Assembly: GCA_947591155.1 (NCBI GenBank) | Contig: CANQDA010000016.1 | Coordinates: forward strand, 1-64,000 | Direction of reading: 5' to 3' | Origin: an uncultured Lachnospiraceae bacterium | Lineage (GTDB): Bacteria; Bacillota; Clostridia; Lachnospirales; Lachnospiraceae | Length of the DNA stretch: 64,000 nucleotides | Shown: piece after piece, positions 30,418 through 39,527 of the stretch | Layout: the number at the start of each line of letters is the position of its first letter | Position numbering within the stretch: the first letter of the stretch is position 1 | The notes under the pieces: model-generated | The model's input: the letters and a program-made list of their open reading frames with translations, nothing else | What the model was told of the DNA's origin: nothing | Databases searched by the model: none | Translations under genes and position numbers: made by a program

Positions 30418-30693
30418 TTATGATTTCGGATACCATGTTACGATTTCTCCGGTTTTAGAACTGCTATCAGGAAGCATACAATAACCGAATTTTTCTAAAT
30501 CCTCGTACGCTGATTCAATCCTTGATTCTTGATATTCTTTTCCTCTTTCTGCACCATAGCCTTTTTTTGTGTATTTTTCTAAAAAATCGACTGGATCTTT
30601 CGCCGGTACAGAATATTTTTTCATGTGTTCGTAACGTGCCTTTGCAAAACTAATTTCATAAGCTTTGATTTCATCCGAGTTCATCTTTTTCAT
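30418..30693 (-). CDS. Small phage hypothetical protein
   Basis: 91 residues, basic, helical N-terminus (NSDEIKAYEISFAKARYEHM), aromatic C-terminus ending GEIVTWYPKS. GAGGCAACC lies ahead of the start. No family recognised. Confidence 0.7.
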   Translation of the reverse strand: MKKMNSDEIKAYEISFAKARYEHMKKYSVPAKDPVDFLEKYTKKGYGAERGKEYQESRIESAYEDLEKFGYCMLPDSSSKTGEIVTWYPKS

Positions 30694-30760
30694 ATTGGTT
30701 GCCTCCGCTCCTTTATTTGCCTTTCTTCCTTCTACTCGCCAGAATCAGCAATCTGTTAAA

Positions 30761-30994
30761 TTACTGGAATGGCATTTCGCCTGCTCCATCTGAATTATCC
30801 TCAACAGTTTCAACAGTACGTTCTTTTTCATTCAGCAAAAGCTGATTAAAAAGCTCGTCAGCTTCTTCCTCTGTCAGCGTACACTGGCAACAATTACAGT
30901 CTCCATTTGTCGCCATGCACATATAACTTTCTGTATACTCGTTCCCATATATTCCCGGAACTACGTTCACATACTTGCAATCATAAAAATCCAT
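30761..30994 (-). CDS. Small cysteine-rich acidic protein
   Basis: 77 residues from ATG 30994, with AGGAGGGGCAGAG ahead. CNCCQC cluster near resid 33-38, acidic C-terminus. Similar small proteins occur widely in Clostridia phages. Function unknown. Confidence 0.68.
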   Translation of the reverse strand: MDFYDCKYVNVVPGIYGNEYTESYMCMATNGDCNCCQCTLTEEEADELFNQLLLNEKERTVETVEDNSDGAGEMPFQ

Positions 30995-31057
30995 TTCTCT
31001 GCCCCTCCTGTTTGCGTTCGCCAAAAAACAACATGATCTGGCGGGTGTTGGTTTTAT

Positions 31058-31321
31058 TTATTCCTCTGGTTCCCGGTATGGTTCCGGAAGTGGCCTCCAC
31101 GCAACTACTCTGTAATTATCAGAAAAATACCTGAAAGGTTCCATCCAATATTCAAATCCATAATAAGACGTAGTATAAGCACTTATTTTAACGATACGTT
31201 CTCCACTCGTTTTGCCTTCCGCTGTTATAAGCACTTTTACATCTTTTTCCGGTAATCCATCATCAACCAGAGTCCACACTGAATTTTGCAATATTTCAAT
31301 TGCTTTCTGTACGTCTGTCAT
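31058..31321 (-). CDS. DUF551 domain protein
   Basis: 87 residues. WTLVDDGLPEKDVKVLIT at the N-terminus and RVVAWRPLPEPYREPEE at the C-terminus are the two ends of the DUF551 family, small beta-rich proteins abundant in phages and prophages, function unknown. Confidence 0.88.
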   Translation of the reverse strand: MTDVQKAIEILQNSVWTLVDDGLPEKDVKVLITAEGKTSGERIVKISAYTTSYYGFEYWMEPFRYFSDNYRVVAWRPLPEPYREPEE

Positions 31322-31348
31322 ACCATCACCTCTATCTCTTTCGACACC

Positions 31349-32188
31349 TCACTGGTTTACCACAGCATCCTCTGCCTTTGTAAACTCACACACAATCCCT
31401 GCCGCATCAAGCAGTTTATCCTTAACCTGCTCAAGCGTCTGTTTTCCGTCCGCAATACTCTCGTCCAATTTGTTAGTTTCCTCCCATATCGAAACCAGTT
31501 TTTCAGCATCAATCCCGTTATTTGCCATAGCAAGGCCGAACACATTGAACCAGTATTCAATATTCAATTCGTATGTGTCGTCTATGTAGAACCGGTTATG
31601 CCGGTCAGATTCCTGCCTGCTTTCGTTTCTCTGCCGCTGTTTCTTGCTTTGCCTTGCCGGTCGCGGATTTATTTCTTTCTGCACTGCTTCTAGCGCTTCT
31701 GTAAAACCTTTCTCTTTCAGAATCTTAATGATTAAGTCCTGTGCGACATATGCTCTCTGCGACAGGTCGTTGAACCCCTGAGATTCCTTTACCTTATCCA
31801 TGTTGATTCCAAGGTTATACAGCCTGTTTGCTTCCTCAGCGTATGTCTCGAATCTGGCATAATGTCTGCCCTTCGGGTCGAAATCCCCGACAAAGAATGT
31901 CTTTCGGTCGAACATTTCCTTAAATCGCATCAGGCGTTTCTCGCCGTATCCGAACACATCATGCAGTACCGCATAGGCGATCGTGAGCATATTGTTGTAC
32001 ACTCGCTCGCTTATGCTGTCGATTGACTGGTCGATTTCCTCTGCTGTAAACTTTATGCTTACTCTGAGAAGATTACGGAGTTTTACCTGTCTCTCCAATC
32101 CTTCAATCCCATCTTCCTGTGCAACCTTGAGGGCATATGCCATGCCCTCGTTGCGTAATTTGATAATTTCATCTGCTTTCATTGACAT
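31349..32188 (-). CDS. Phage hypothetical protein next to PP-loop genes
   Basis: 279 residues, mainly helical. DEIIKLRNEGMAYALKVAQEDGI at the start, then EIDQSIDSISERVYNNMLTIAYAVLHDVFGYG, a charged linker (RPARQSKKQRQRNES) and a C-terminal helical part. Conserved in Clostridia phages as far as I recall but without a known function. Lies 24 nt after a radical SAM gene, so it may be part of that module. Confidence 0.75.
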   Translation of the reverse strand: MSMKADEIIKLRNEGMAYALKVAQEDGIEGLERQVKLRNLLRVSIKFTAEEIDQSIDSISERVYNNMLTIAYAVLHDVFGYGEKRLMRFKEMFDRKTFFVGDFDPKGRHYARFETYAEEANRLYNLGINMDKVKESQGFNDLSQRAYVAQDLIIKILKEKGFTEALEAVQKEINPRPARQSKKQRQRNESRQESDRHNRFYIDDTYELNIEYWFNVFGLAMANNGIDAEKLVSIWEETNKLDESIADGKQTLEQVKDKLLDAAGIVCEFTKAEDAVVNQ

Positions 32189-32212
32189 TTTGATTCACCC
32201 TTACCTTCCTGT

Positions 32213-33145
32213 TTAGGGTTTGTAATCTTCAAATTTCGGTATTGTTTCAAATATGGCTCTCATATTTACCCATCTTTGCAGTTTCCTGACTGTATCTGCA
32301 GGTTTTGTATTTTGCTTGTTGTATATCATCACATAGGGCCAGTATCCAAGTTCCCGCAGTGTATAAATACGCTCCAAGTCCTGTTCAATCGTGGTATCAA
32401 AATTTGTCAGCACATACACGGTCAGTTTGCGTTTGTCCCATCCCGTCATTTCCTTGAACATCCGGAACTTTGGAATAATTTTTTCTTTATCCTCGTACCT
32501 GTCCCATGCAAAATGGATCCGCTTTATCTTTATCCGTTTTATCATCTGTGCCTTTTCTTCGGTCATAAGACGAATGTCGACTCCCTGTGAAAAGTCCACC
32601 CATGCGCCGCTGTCAATGAGCTGTTGCAAAATATCTTTCCATTCGCGGCACGCTATCGGGTTCGGGTCAAGCAGGACAACATTTTTCTGACCGTTCCAAA
32701 ACTCTGATAAATCAGCTGCTTTGTATGCAGATCTTCCTTCTTTTGTTCCGACATGACAGAAACTACAACCTCTTGGGCAACCACGGCTCATAAATCCATA
32801 GGCTGTATCTTTCGTAAGTTCGGGATAAAGAGTATAGTCAGGATAGATATGTTCTATCTCATGTGGTAACTGGCGATCACTTTCTTTGTGATATACTTCT
32901 TTGCCATTTTCTGATTTTATACAATACCCACTGCCCCCCCTGATTACGCAATCTGCATCTATGTAGTACGGATAATCAGGAGTGAAACTGAACACCTTGC
33001 TCTTATACACTCTGTCCATATGACCGCTGAACATCGGAGAATACCACTCAACGCTATCTCCCTGCCGTTTATGCCATGCGGATAGTTTCATTAGTGGAAG
33101 ATTGGGAAAATGATGCCCGTCCACGTCAATCAGTCCGATTTTCAT
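32213..33145 (-). CDS. Radical SAM enzyme
   Basis: 310 residues from ATG 33145, which has GGAGGAATCAGA ahead. Residues 1-100 resemble a B12-binding-type Rossmann region (MKIGLIDVDGHHFPNL). The cluster motif CPRGCSFC at about residue 123 (after SRG) fits the CxxxCxxC site; a TIM-barrel-like part follows (VVLLDPNPIACREW). Its start overlaps the stop of the PP-loop gene at 33142 by 4 nt. Probably modifies a nucleotide, tRNA or protein together with the three PP-loop enzymes upstream; substrate not known. Confidence 0.85.
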   Translation of the reverse strand: MKIGLIDVDGHHFPNLPLMKLSAWHKRQGDSVEWYSPMFSGHMDRVYKSKVFSFTPDYPYYIDADCVIRGGSGYCIKSENGKEVYHKESDRQLPHEIEHIYPDYTLYPELTKDTAYGFMSRGCPRGCSFCHVGTKEGRSAYKAADLSEFWNGQKNVVLLDPNPIACREWKDILQQLIDSGAWVDFSQGVDIRLMTEEKAQMIKRIKIKRIHFAWDRYEDKEKIIPKFRMFKEMTGWDKRKLTVYVLTNFDTTIEQDLERIYTLRELGYWPYVMIYNKQNTKPADTVRKLQRWVNMRAIFETIPKFEDYKP

Positions 33146-34182
33146 TCTGATTCCTCCATGTATTCCCATAGGCTCATTTGTCCAATATCCTTCCACGTTT
33201 CTGTTGGTATTCCGCAAGCCGCCAGTGCGTCGCGGTACTTCACGCCATTGTTTTCCAGATTCATACAGATTTCATAGTGTTTTGGATGTGTTGCCGCCAT
33301 CCGCTGAAACCTGTTCGGTTCCGCTTCCAAATGCGCCCCAAATCCGCAAAACATACATCCGGTACGCTGTTCTCCAGTACAGTAGTATTCTCCCTGCGGC
33401 GTCTTGTGAATGTCACCATACACAGAACATATCGGAATATCATTTTCAACCACATACCGCAGAACATCCTGACGTGTCCAGAATCCAAGTGGCTGAGATT
33501 TTATAGTGTTTCCATCATATGTATTACATCCGGTTCTGGCATAAAGCCGCGCGCGCATCTCTCCTTCATCTTGTGTGGTTCCGTCATATCTTTTTCTTCC
33601 TGTCTGTTTTTCGTATTTTGCTAATGGATTTTTCTTCATAATGTGGCAACACTTTTCACTGGTATCGAACTGCGTTTCCAAAAGAAAACGATACTTCTTT
33701 GGCAGTGTATATCGCTTTCCTCGTTCATCGCCGTACAACAGATAATTTCTGTACCGTTCACATAAATTTCCGCGCCGCAGTTTTTCTATCCGGAGAGCAT
33801 TTTCTTTTGAAATCAGCGGGAAACCATGCTCTGCTACCACGCGTTTAAACGTGACTCTTTTCCCTTTCTTGTCTCTCGGACGCACCTCCACAAACTCTCC
33901 GCTTGCCTGCCTTGCAAACCTCACAATTTCCGGAAATTCAAGACCGGTATTTGAAAATACTGCCGGAACCTCGTCACCGATCAATCTTCTTATAAAATGA
34001 AGCAGTACCGTGCTGTCAAGACCGCCGGAATAGCTTAAATATACCTGACCGTCCCAGTTCTCATACCATTCGCGGATTCTGGTTTCTGTCAGCTTTAGTT
34101 TTGTTTCGTATGGCAGATATTTCCTCTGGGAAAACTGCCATTCATTAAGTTTCAAATCATCTTCTTTGATAAACATTGTCAA
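33142..34182 (-). CDS. PP-loop / PAPS-reductase family enzyme (1)
   Basis: 346 residues. The ATP-binding PP-loop SYSGGLDSTVLLHF is at about residues 49-62, preceded by RIREWYENWDGQVYL. TGLEFPEI, a Cys/Arg-rich part TGEQRTGCMFCGFGAHLE and GFWTRQDVLRYV are typical of the phosphoadenosine phosphosulfate reductase/DndC-like group, which adenylates or reduces sulfur or activates a substrate with ATP. First of three tandem relatives (33142, 34190, 35348). Confidence 0.88.
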   Translation of the reverse strand: MTMFIKEDDLKLNEWQFSQRKYLPYETKLKLTETRIREWYENWDGQVYLSYSGGLDSTVLLHFIRRLIGDEVPAVFSNTGLEFPEIVRFARQASGEFVEVRPRDKKGKRVTFKRVVAEHGFPLISKENALRIEKLRRGNLCERYRNYLLYGDERGKRYTLPKKYRFLLETQFDTSEKCCHIMKKNPLAKYEKQTGRKRYDGTTQDEGEMRARLYARTGCNTYDGNTIKSQPLGFWTRQDVLRYVVENDIPICSVYGDIHKTPQGEYYCTGEQRTGCMFCGFGAHLEAEPNRFQRMAATHPKHYEICMNLENNGVKYRDALAACGIPTETWKDIGQMSLWEYMEESE

Positions 34183-34189
34183 TCACCTA

Positions 34190-35338
34190 TTATTTTATGG
34201 TCAATAAAATTCGATTCCTGTTGGTTCCGTAAGTGTCCCTGTAATGTTCTGCATTTTCGTATGGGATTTTAATTCCGTGTGTAGCAAGCCAATCAAGTAC
34301 AAACCAATATCCCATTCCCTCTTTGCTCGGTTGCCACATACCGCTTTCTCCAAACTCACCGCCCCGCAAAACATAATCCGCAAGTTTCGGCTCTTGTTTT
34401 TGCAGGTTGTAAATGCGGAATAAGTCTTGTGTGATACCGAAAAGGCAGAAGATACAGCCTGCCCGTTTACAGCCAGTGGTGCAGAATTTGCAGTCCGTGT
34501 AATCACCTAAGAAATCCATGAGGTTCATTTGCCCTTCAATCTGTTCTTTTTGGTCAACCACAATATCTCCATAGGCTTCCGCTATTTCAAGATTGTTTTC
34601 GTGGATATATGTAAGCACATCGTTTTCTGTCCAGAATGACATTGGATTGCTTTGTGGACGTTTTAAGTTAAAAGCATTGCAACCGTTCTTTATCCACTTT
34701 GTTGTTCTGAGAAAAGATTCATCTGCCATCGTTGCTATTATCGGTTGATTTTTCATCGCCTTTTCGTATAGCTTTGACGGCTTTTTCTTCATTGAATCAC
34801 AACACAAATGAGAAATATTAAACGGGGCATAAAGTAAAAATTTCCATTGCGGTATATTGTATCTACTTAAATTTCCATTTTTATCAGTTGCCTTTCCGTC
34901 CAATTTTTTCATTCTATGCAAAACAGTTTTGTCTTTTGATTTAGAGTTTCTGACCTCATAAATAGTTTGCGCAACCTCTTTGCTTATGATTGGATATCCA
35001 TACTTTATAACCACATCTTTAAAATTCATCCGCGGTCTTAATTCCGTTACATTTTCTTTTGAAAGTGCAAACTTCCGCACTGACGGATATTCAAGACCTG
35101 TATTCACAAATACCGCCTCAATATCGGGATATAACCGCCTTGCTATATCCAGTAAAACCGTACTGTCTTTACCCCCGGAAAATGATACATATACATTTCC
35201 TTCAAAAGCTTCATACCATTCTCTTATGCGGTATTCCGTCATGCGAATTTTGGCTGATAGTGGGAGCGATTGCATTTGACGTAAGTCGCTCAAAGTATGC
35301 TTATTTTCCACTTTATACACCCTCTTTCCGCGTCTCAT
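34190..35338 (-). CDS. PP-loop / PAPS-reductase family enzyme (2)
   Basis: 382 residues. PP-loop SFSGGKDSTVLLDIARRL at about 54-71, NTGLEYPSVRKF, then a Cys cluster CKFCTTGCKRAGCIFCLFG near residue 286-304 that could hold an Fe-S cluster or zinc. FWTENDVLTYI matches its neighbours. Clearly related to the gene downstream (shared IRMTEYRIREWYE start) but longer by an insert with an additional basic block (NSKSKDKTVLHRMKKL). Confidence 0.88.
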   Translation of the reverse strand: MRRGKRVYKVENKHTLSDLRQMQSLPLSAKIRMTEYRIREWYEAFEGNVYVSFSGGKDSTVLLDIARRLYPDIEAVFVNTGLEYPSVRKFALSKENVTELRPRMNFKDVVIKYGYPIISKEVAQTIYEVRNSKSKDKTVLHRMKKLDGKATDKNGNLSRYNIPQWKFLLYAPFNISHLCCDSMKKKPSKLYEKAMKNQPIIATMADESFLRTTKWIKNGCNAFNLKRPQSNPMSFWTENDVLTYIHENNLEIAEAYGDIVVDQKEQIEGQMNLMDFLGDYTDCKFCTTGCKRAGCIFCLFGITQDLFRIYNLQKQEPKLADYVLRGGEFGESGMWQPSKEGMGYWFVLDWLATHGIKIPYENAEHYRDTYGTNRNRILLTIK

Positions 35339-35347
35339 TTCTTCTTT

Positions 35348-36097
35348 TTAATCCCAACAATCACATGGAATAAAGTCCGCAAGCGTCATCTGCGCTTCCT
35401 CCCATTTCCTGTCATTTCGAAATTGTTTTTCAAGTTCTTTTAACGAAATATCCTTAAATACAGTGTAGCCGTATTGTTCTTCTTTCTCCTGCGCCAGTTT
35501 GTAACGCTCCGGGCAATGCTTCCAAATCTCATACCAGTATTTCTTGCTCGTAGACCTGAAACATGGTTGGCAGTTGTTATGTCCGAAATGTTTGTATGCG
35601 CTCGGAAGTTCGATTCCCCATTCATCCCGGATAATCCGTTTACATTCATCGCTTGTAATTTTCTTTTCAAATAAGGGGAATTTCACTTTCCTGCCCAGCT
35701 TTTCAGTTCTTGCAAGTGATTTCTGGACCCTGTTCCATTCATCCGGGCCGAAACCAATGTATTCAATCCAGCTTTCTCCGCACCGCTCAAGATATTTGAA
35801 GTATTCTTCTTTCATCGTCTGTTTCAGCTGAACAGTGCAGAACGGCATGAAATTTCCGGGTATGGCATGGTTCCGATCGATGCACTCCCATATATCTTCC
35901 CCGCGTCCCCAAGTGGTCATAGGAAGTTTCAAATACCTTGCTACTTTCAGCCGGAATTTCTCGGAATCCTCACACTCACTCAATGTTGGCGTGTGCAAAA
36001 GAACAATGTCTTTGTTATCAATTCCCTTATCTTCTTTTAACAAATACGCCACATAACTGCTTGCGGCACCTCCGCTGAATAATACAACATGTTTCAT
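35348..36097 (-). CDS. PP-loop / PAPS-reductase family enzyme (3)
   Basis: 249 residues from ATG 36097 (AAGGTAAG ahead). PP-loop HVVLFSGGAASSYVAYLL at about 3-20 with GG-A-A-S in place of the usual GGxDS: the aspartate is replaced. Later CTVQLKQTMK and a HNNCQPCFRSTSKKYW block. Shorter than the other two and more divergent, so it may act on a different substrate or be a non-catalytic partner. Confidence 0.84.
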   Translation of the reverse strand: MKHVVLFSGGAASSYVAYLLKEDKGIDNKDIVLLHTPTLSECEDSEKFRLKVARYLKLPMTTWGRGEDIWECIDRNHAIPGNFMPFCTVQLKQTMKEEYFKYLERCGESWIEYIGFGPDEWNRVQKSLARTEKLGRKVKFPLFEKKITSDECKRIIRDEWGIELPSAYKHFGHNNCQPCFRSTSKKYWYEIWKHCPERYKLAQEKEEQYGYTVFKDISLKELEKQFRNDRKWEEAQMTLADFIPCDCWD

Positions 36098-36226
36098 ACC
36101 AGCCACTTACCTTACGGCTCATGGCAATCAGCCTGTCCTCCCATGCTACTTTGTTCACGCTGTTATGGCTGACTTTACGTATGTATTATCGCAACCTTGC
36201 ATACAACCGGTTTCACCGGATAGGTA

Positions 36227-36382
36227 TTACTCCTTTCTTTTATTCTCCGCCTTGTAAAATCCGCATTTTTCTTCCCGGCAGTACAGCCGGTTCAGCGCAT
36301 TGCATTTTGCTATCTTGCCCCTGCCATTCAATCCTTTAGGCCGGTAAGCAAAACAGTCTGTTTTAACCTGGTGTTCTGTCAT
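36227..36382 (-). CDS. Small cysteine-containing protein
   Basis: 51 residues from ATG 36382 (GGAGGGAACC ahead). CFAYRPKG, CNALNRLYCREEKCGFY: four cysteines spaced for zinc. Very common small ORF type in gut Firmicute phages. The 120 nt upstream hold only a CCGGTGAAACCGG hairpin. Confidence 0.65.
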   Translation of the reverse strand: MTEHQVKTDCFAYRPKGLNGRGKIAKCNALNRLYCREEKCGFYKAENKRKE

Positions 36383-36401
36383 TTTGGTTCCCTCCGCCAC
36401 T

Positions 36402-36647
36402 TCATCCAAACTTCATATTTTCCAGTTTCTCAATCTGCTTTTTCAGAGATGCTATTTTCTTATTCCGCATTACCTCCGCTCGTGCAATAGCCGATTCTTT
36501 TGTGCGGTGCCAATTTTTACCTTCATCTTTCGGAGAAAGATACCAAGGGAATAAACCACCTTCAACTTTCAGGCAACCATTTGAGTCTTTCGCTTCTTTT
36601 TCCACAATCCCATCTGTCAGCGCATATTTTGTAATCCAGATTTTCAT
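36402..36647 (-). CDS. Small phage hypothetical protein
   Basis: 81 residues from ATG 36647, which has AGGAGGACGG ahead. Beta-rich first half (KIWITKYALTDGIVEKE, FPWYLSP) and a coiled-coil tail (NKKIASLKKQIEKLENM). Function unknown. Confidence 0.7.
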   Translation of the reverse strand: MKIWITKYALTDGIVEKEAKDSNGCLKVEGGLFPWYLSPKDEGKNWHRTKESAIARAEVMRNKKIASLKKQIEKLENMKFG

Positions 36648-36658
36648 TTTCCGTCCTC

Positions 36659-36874
36659 CTATGTTTCGATCTTTCTTGGTTTCCCTTTCCCATATTTTTC
36701 CTGGAATTGACCATCCAATGAATCTGCAAGCGCAAGGCATAGTCCTTTCGCAAATATTGTTTTATCGTATTTCTTATAAAAGCTATTCATATCGTTCATT
36801 AATTCCCGCCAAAATGCGTCGCTGTCTTCCACAACCCAAAACCGCTGGCACATTTTCCAGTATTCGTTGAACAT
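36659..36874 (-). CDS. Small phage hypothetical protein
   Basis: 71 residues, helical, with aromatic N-terminus (NEYWKMCQRFWVVEDSDAFW). Layout resembles short proteins that precede replication genes in related phages. No known family. Confidence 0.68.
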   Translation of the reverse strand: MFNEYWKMCQRFWVVEDSDAFWRELMNDMNSFYKKYDKTIFAKGLCLALADSLDGQFQEKYGKGKPRKIET

Positions 36875-36927
36875 CGTCCATTCTTTTGAGCCTTTCTCAA
36901 ACTTTACTGCCCCATGACCGTCACCTC

Positions 36928-38712
36928 CTAATCGAACGGCGTTTCTTCTTCATTAGATTTATCCCATCCGAAATCAACATTTACGTCGTCGCCATAGCCG
37001 TAAATTCGTTTGGATCTCTCGTCATAATCCAGTATGTAGCCTTTAGTATTAATCTTTCCGTAAACTCTGTTTTTGGACACTTTCAATAATCTTTGCGACG
37101 GATCAATATCTTTATTTCTCTCATATGAAAGAACGATACTGGCCAGATTTGTGATGTCAGCGCTTCCACTTACTGAATCATTCACTTCTGAGGAATAACT
37201 GTCTTTCCGCTTATGGGCCACCAACAGAATCCATGCGTTGTGTTTCGCGGCAATCTTTGCCAAGCGATTCACGAACGTGCTCTGTCTATCGTACTTATCG
37301 GAACCTTTGACTGCATCAAGACTCATAGCGGTCATGAGATTGTCCAACAATACAACCTTGACTCCGTATTGCATAATCACATCCTCGGTCAGTTTTGTGA
37401 GGTCTTTCGCTTCACTCGGCGCAGATGTAAAGGAATTATCATAGAGGAAACATCGTCCTCTGTACCACTCTGCTATGAGCTTCCGGTTTGTCTCCGATAG
37501 TGTATAGTACCGGTCTCCCCACTTGTTTGCAGAATACTCAAACATTTTTTTCGGGCCTGCAATCTGATAGTCCAACCACATCTTAAACATATAGTTCGGG
37601 AGCTCGCCGCTATAAGCAAAGCAGTTGAGTTTTTTGTGGAGCGCATTAACAAGTATCTGGCTCGCAACGGTGCTTTTCCCTTCGCCTGTACTCCCGGCGA
37701 TAATCGTTACTCCCGGCGGCAGTCCTCCATATAAAAGCCGGTCCACTTCACTGATTCCAGTGGGAAGTTTTGGTATTGCGAACGGATCAACATTTTGTAC
37801 GTCCGCCAAGTCAATCACCTGCTTTATCGGGAGTAGTACCGCATTTTCCACGCATTTCCGCAGATAATCTTTTCCATATTTCTGAAGAATCTCGTTCGCG
37901 TCCTTGCAGTCCCGGTAATCCTGCTCACGGATATGCCTGATCTTGCATTTGAAACGCATGGAGATTTCTTCAAGTAAAGTGATCTTGCCGTTCTCATGAT
38001 CTCCGAAAACGACAATCTCGCGGAACCGGTTCACCCAGTCCCAACAGTACGGGACCCAGGTAAAGCCCTTTGCGCCAGTTGGGACGGATACCGCATTTTC
38101 GATTCCTGCGGCGGCGACAGAAAGCGAATCCACCTGCCCTTCAGTCAATATGAGACTTTCAAAGTTTTTACATTGCCACATCCCGAACAAAATCGGCTTG
38201 CAGTTCTTCTCACTCCATTCCTTGTTTTTATCCTTTTCTTTGTCAAAATCCGTCTTTCTGTATTTGATAAATTGGAGCCTACCTTTGTCGTCATAAAATG
38301 GAAACACAAGCACGTTCGGTTTATCTTTCTGCACCGTCAAACAATACCGCTCCGTAATTTCCTGCGGTATCCCACGGCTCTCCATGTATTTCACAGCTTC
38401 AGACTTTGACTCTGGCACAATCTGTGGAAGTGTGCGAAACTGCTTCTTGGGCCGGTAGTATTCATCCACATCTGTTCCAAGGGAGAAATCAAAATCCTTT
38501 GAGAGTGTCAGCATGTTGCCCTGTGCGCCGCAGGACGCCCGCAAGCACTTAAATTGTCCAGTCGAAAGATTGATTGAGAACGTGTCTTTGTCTTTCGGCG
38601 ATTGGCAGTATGGGCATTTCTTGAAAGTCAGTTCGCCGTTTCGCTCTCTTGCTTCAATTTTTATGTGGTGTGCAAAATCGTAAGCATCCTGCCTCTTGAA
38701 TTCGTAATACAT
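36928..38712 (-). CDS. Bifunctional primase-helicase
   Basis: 594 residues, the T7 gp4/Twinkle architecture. Zinc finger CPYCQ...CLRASCG at about 38-62; primase Toprim region with ILTEGQVDSLSVAAAG (about 185-200) and VVFGDHENG; linker; hexameric DnaB-like helicase with Walker A AGSTGEGKST at about 336-345, GELPNYMF and Walker B VKVVLLDNLMTA, then QSTFVNRLAKIA. It unwinds DNA and lays RNA primers at the phage fork. Followed by a methyltransferase region. Confidence 0.93.
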   Translation of the reverse strand: MYYEFKRQDAYDFAHHIKIEARERNGELTFKKCPYCQSPKDKDTFSINLSTGQFKCLRASCGAQGNMLTLSKDFDFSLGTDVDEYYRPKKQFRTLPQIVPESKSEAVKYMESRGIPQEITERYCLTVQKDKPNVLVFPFYDDKGRLQFIKYRKTDFDKEKDKNKEWSEKNCKPILFGMWQCKNFESLILTEGQVDSLSVAAAGIENAVSVPTGAKGFTWVPYCWDWVNRFREIVVFGDHENGKITLLEEISMRFKCKIRHIREQDYRDCKDANEILQKYGKDYLRKCVENAVLLPIKQVIDLADVQNVDPFAIPKLPTGISEVDRLLYGGLPPGVTIIAGSTGEGKSTVASQILVNALHKKLNCFAYSGELPNYMFKMWLDYQIAGPKKMFEYSANKWGDRYYTLSETNRKLIAEWYRGRCFLYDNSFTSAPSEAKDLTKLTEDVIMQYGVKVVLLDNLMTAMSLDAVKGSDKYDRQSTFVNRLAKIAAKHNAWILLVAHKRKDSYSSEVNDSVSGSADITNLASIVLSYERNKDIDPSQRLLKVSKNRVYGKINTKGYILDYDERSKRIYGYGDDVNVDFGWDKSNEEETPFD

Positions 38713-38780
38713 GGCGGCACCTAGTTTTGAAAATCATTTTCTGGCATTTCTTCGCAAATACTCATGCTACTCACCCACTT

Positions 38781-39527
38781 TCAATTGTTTTCATTCCTTT
38801 TCTGCTCCCACATTTTTCTCATTCTTTCCGCTGACGCCGCTTTCTGTTCATCTGATCTCTGACTCTGCATCTCTGACCGGAAGGAAATCAGTTTTTTGCT
38901 CGTCTCATAGGTTTTCCCGACAAGGTTCCCTTCCTGATCTCTGTGTTCTTCCTTTACTTTCCAACAGGTATTTCTTTTCCTGTTTACCAGCTTGTCCAGT
39001 TTTGTAATGACTGTGCTGTCTGACGTGTAAACTGTAGCGGTTTCTCCGTCTCTGCTGTAACTGATAGATGTTTCCTGCTCGTTTATTGGGCGCATAACTT
39101 CCTCCTTTTTTCTGGTAAACTCTCCGTTTGCTTTCCTTCTCAAATATCTTTCATGGTCGTACCGCCTCTTTCTGTCGGCGTTCTTCTTTCGCCATTTCCT
39201 GCTTTGGATTGTATTTTTCTCTGTGTCGTAAGCATCCCTCTGCCTTTTTTTGATTTCTTCTGCATGTTCTTTATAATATCGTTGGTTGTAATCGTGCCTG
39301 TCATAATACTTTCGTTTTGTTCTTGCGTATGCCGCTTGCCTGCCGTTCCGGTACGTTTTATCAACAGGCTTGTGGAGTTTCCTCCCGGTAGAGTCAAAGT
39401 AAAGGAAATAGTCACGATTGTTTGACTCCGTGTAGTCAGACGCCTCAAGCCTGTCATATCTGCAGTCGGTGTATGGACATTGGAAGCAATCAGGGTGAGT
39501 GCATTTTGGTGGTTTCTTTACTTTCAT
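38781..39527 (-). CDS. Basic, Lys/Arg/Tyr-rich repetitive protein
   Basis: 248 residues. Cysteine cluster CTHPDCFQCPYTDC at the N-terminus, a long helical stretch with repeated charged/aromatic blocks (KRKYYDRHDYNQRYYKEHAEE), and a beta-rich C-terminal half (ISYSRDGETATVY). Part of the repeat-like section resembles that of the protein at 18702-19397. Probably nucleic-acid binding. Overlaps the methyltransferase by 4 nt. Confidence 0.72.
   Translation of the reverse strand: MKVKKPPKCTHPDCFQCPYTDCRYDRLEASDYTESNNRDYFLYFDSTGRKLHKPVDKTYRNGRQAAYARTKRKYYDRHDYNQRYYKEHAEEIKKRQRDAYDTEKNTIQSRKWRKKNADRKRRYDHERYLRRKANGEFTRKKEEVMRPINEQETSISYSRDGETATVYTSDSTVITKLDKLVNRKRNTCWKVKEEHRDQEGNLVGKTYETSKKLISFRSEMQSQRSDEQKAASAERMRKMWEQKRNENN

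Noticed and set aside
33204..33624. Plus-strand frames opposite the PP-loop genes
   Set aside because: Shadows of the strongly supported minus-strand genes; composition (Ser/His/Arg-rich) typical of antisense frames.
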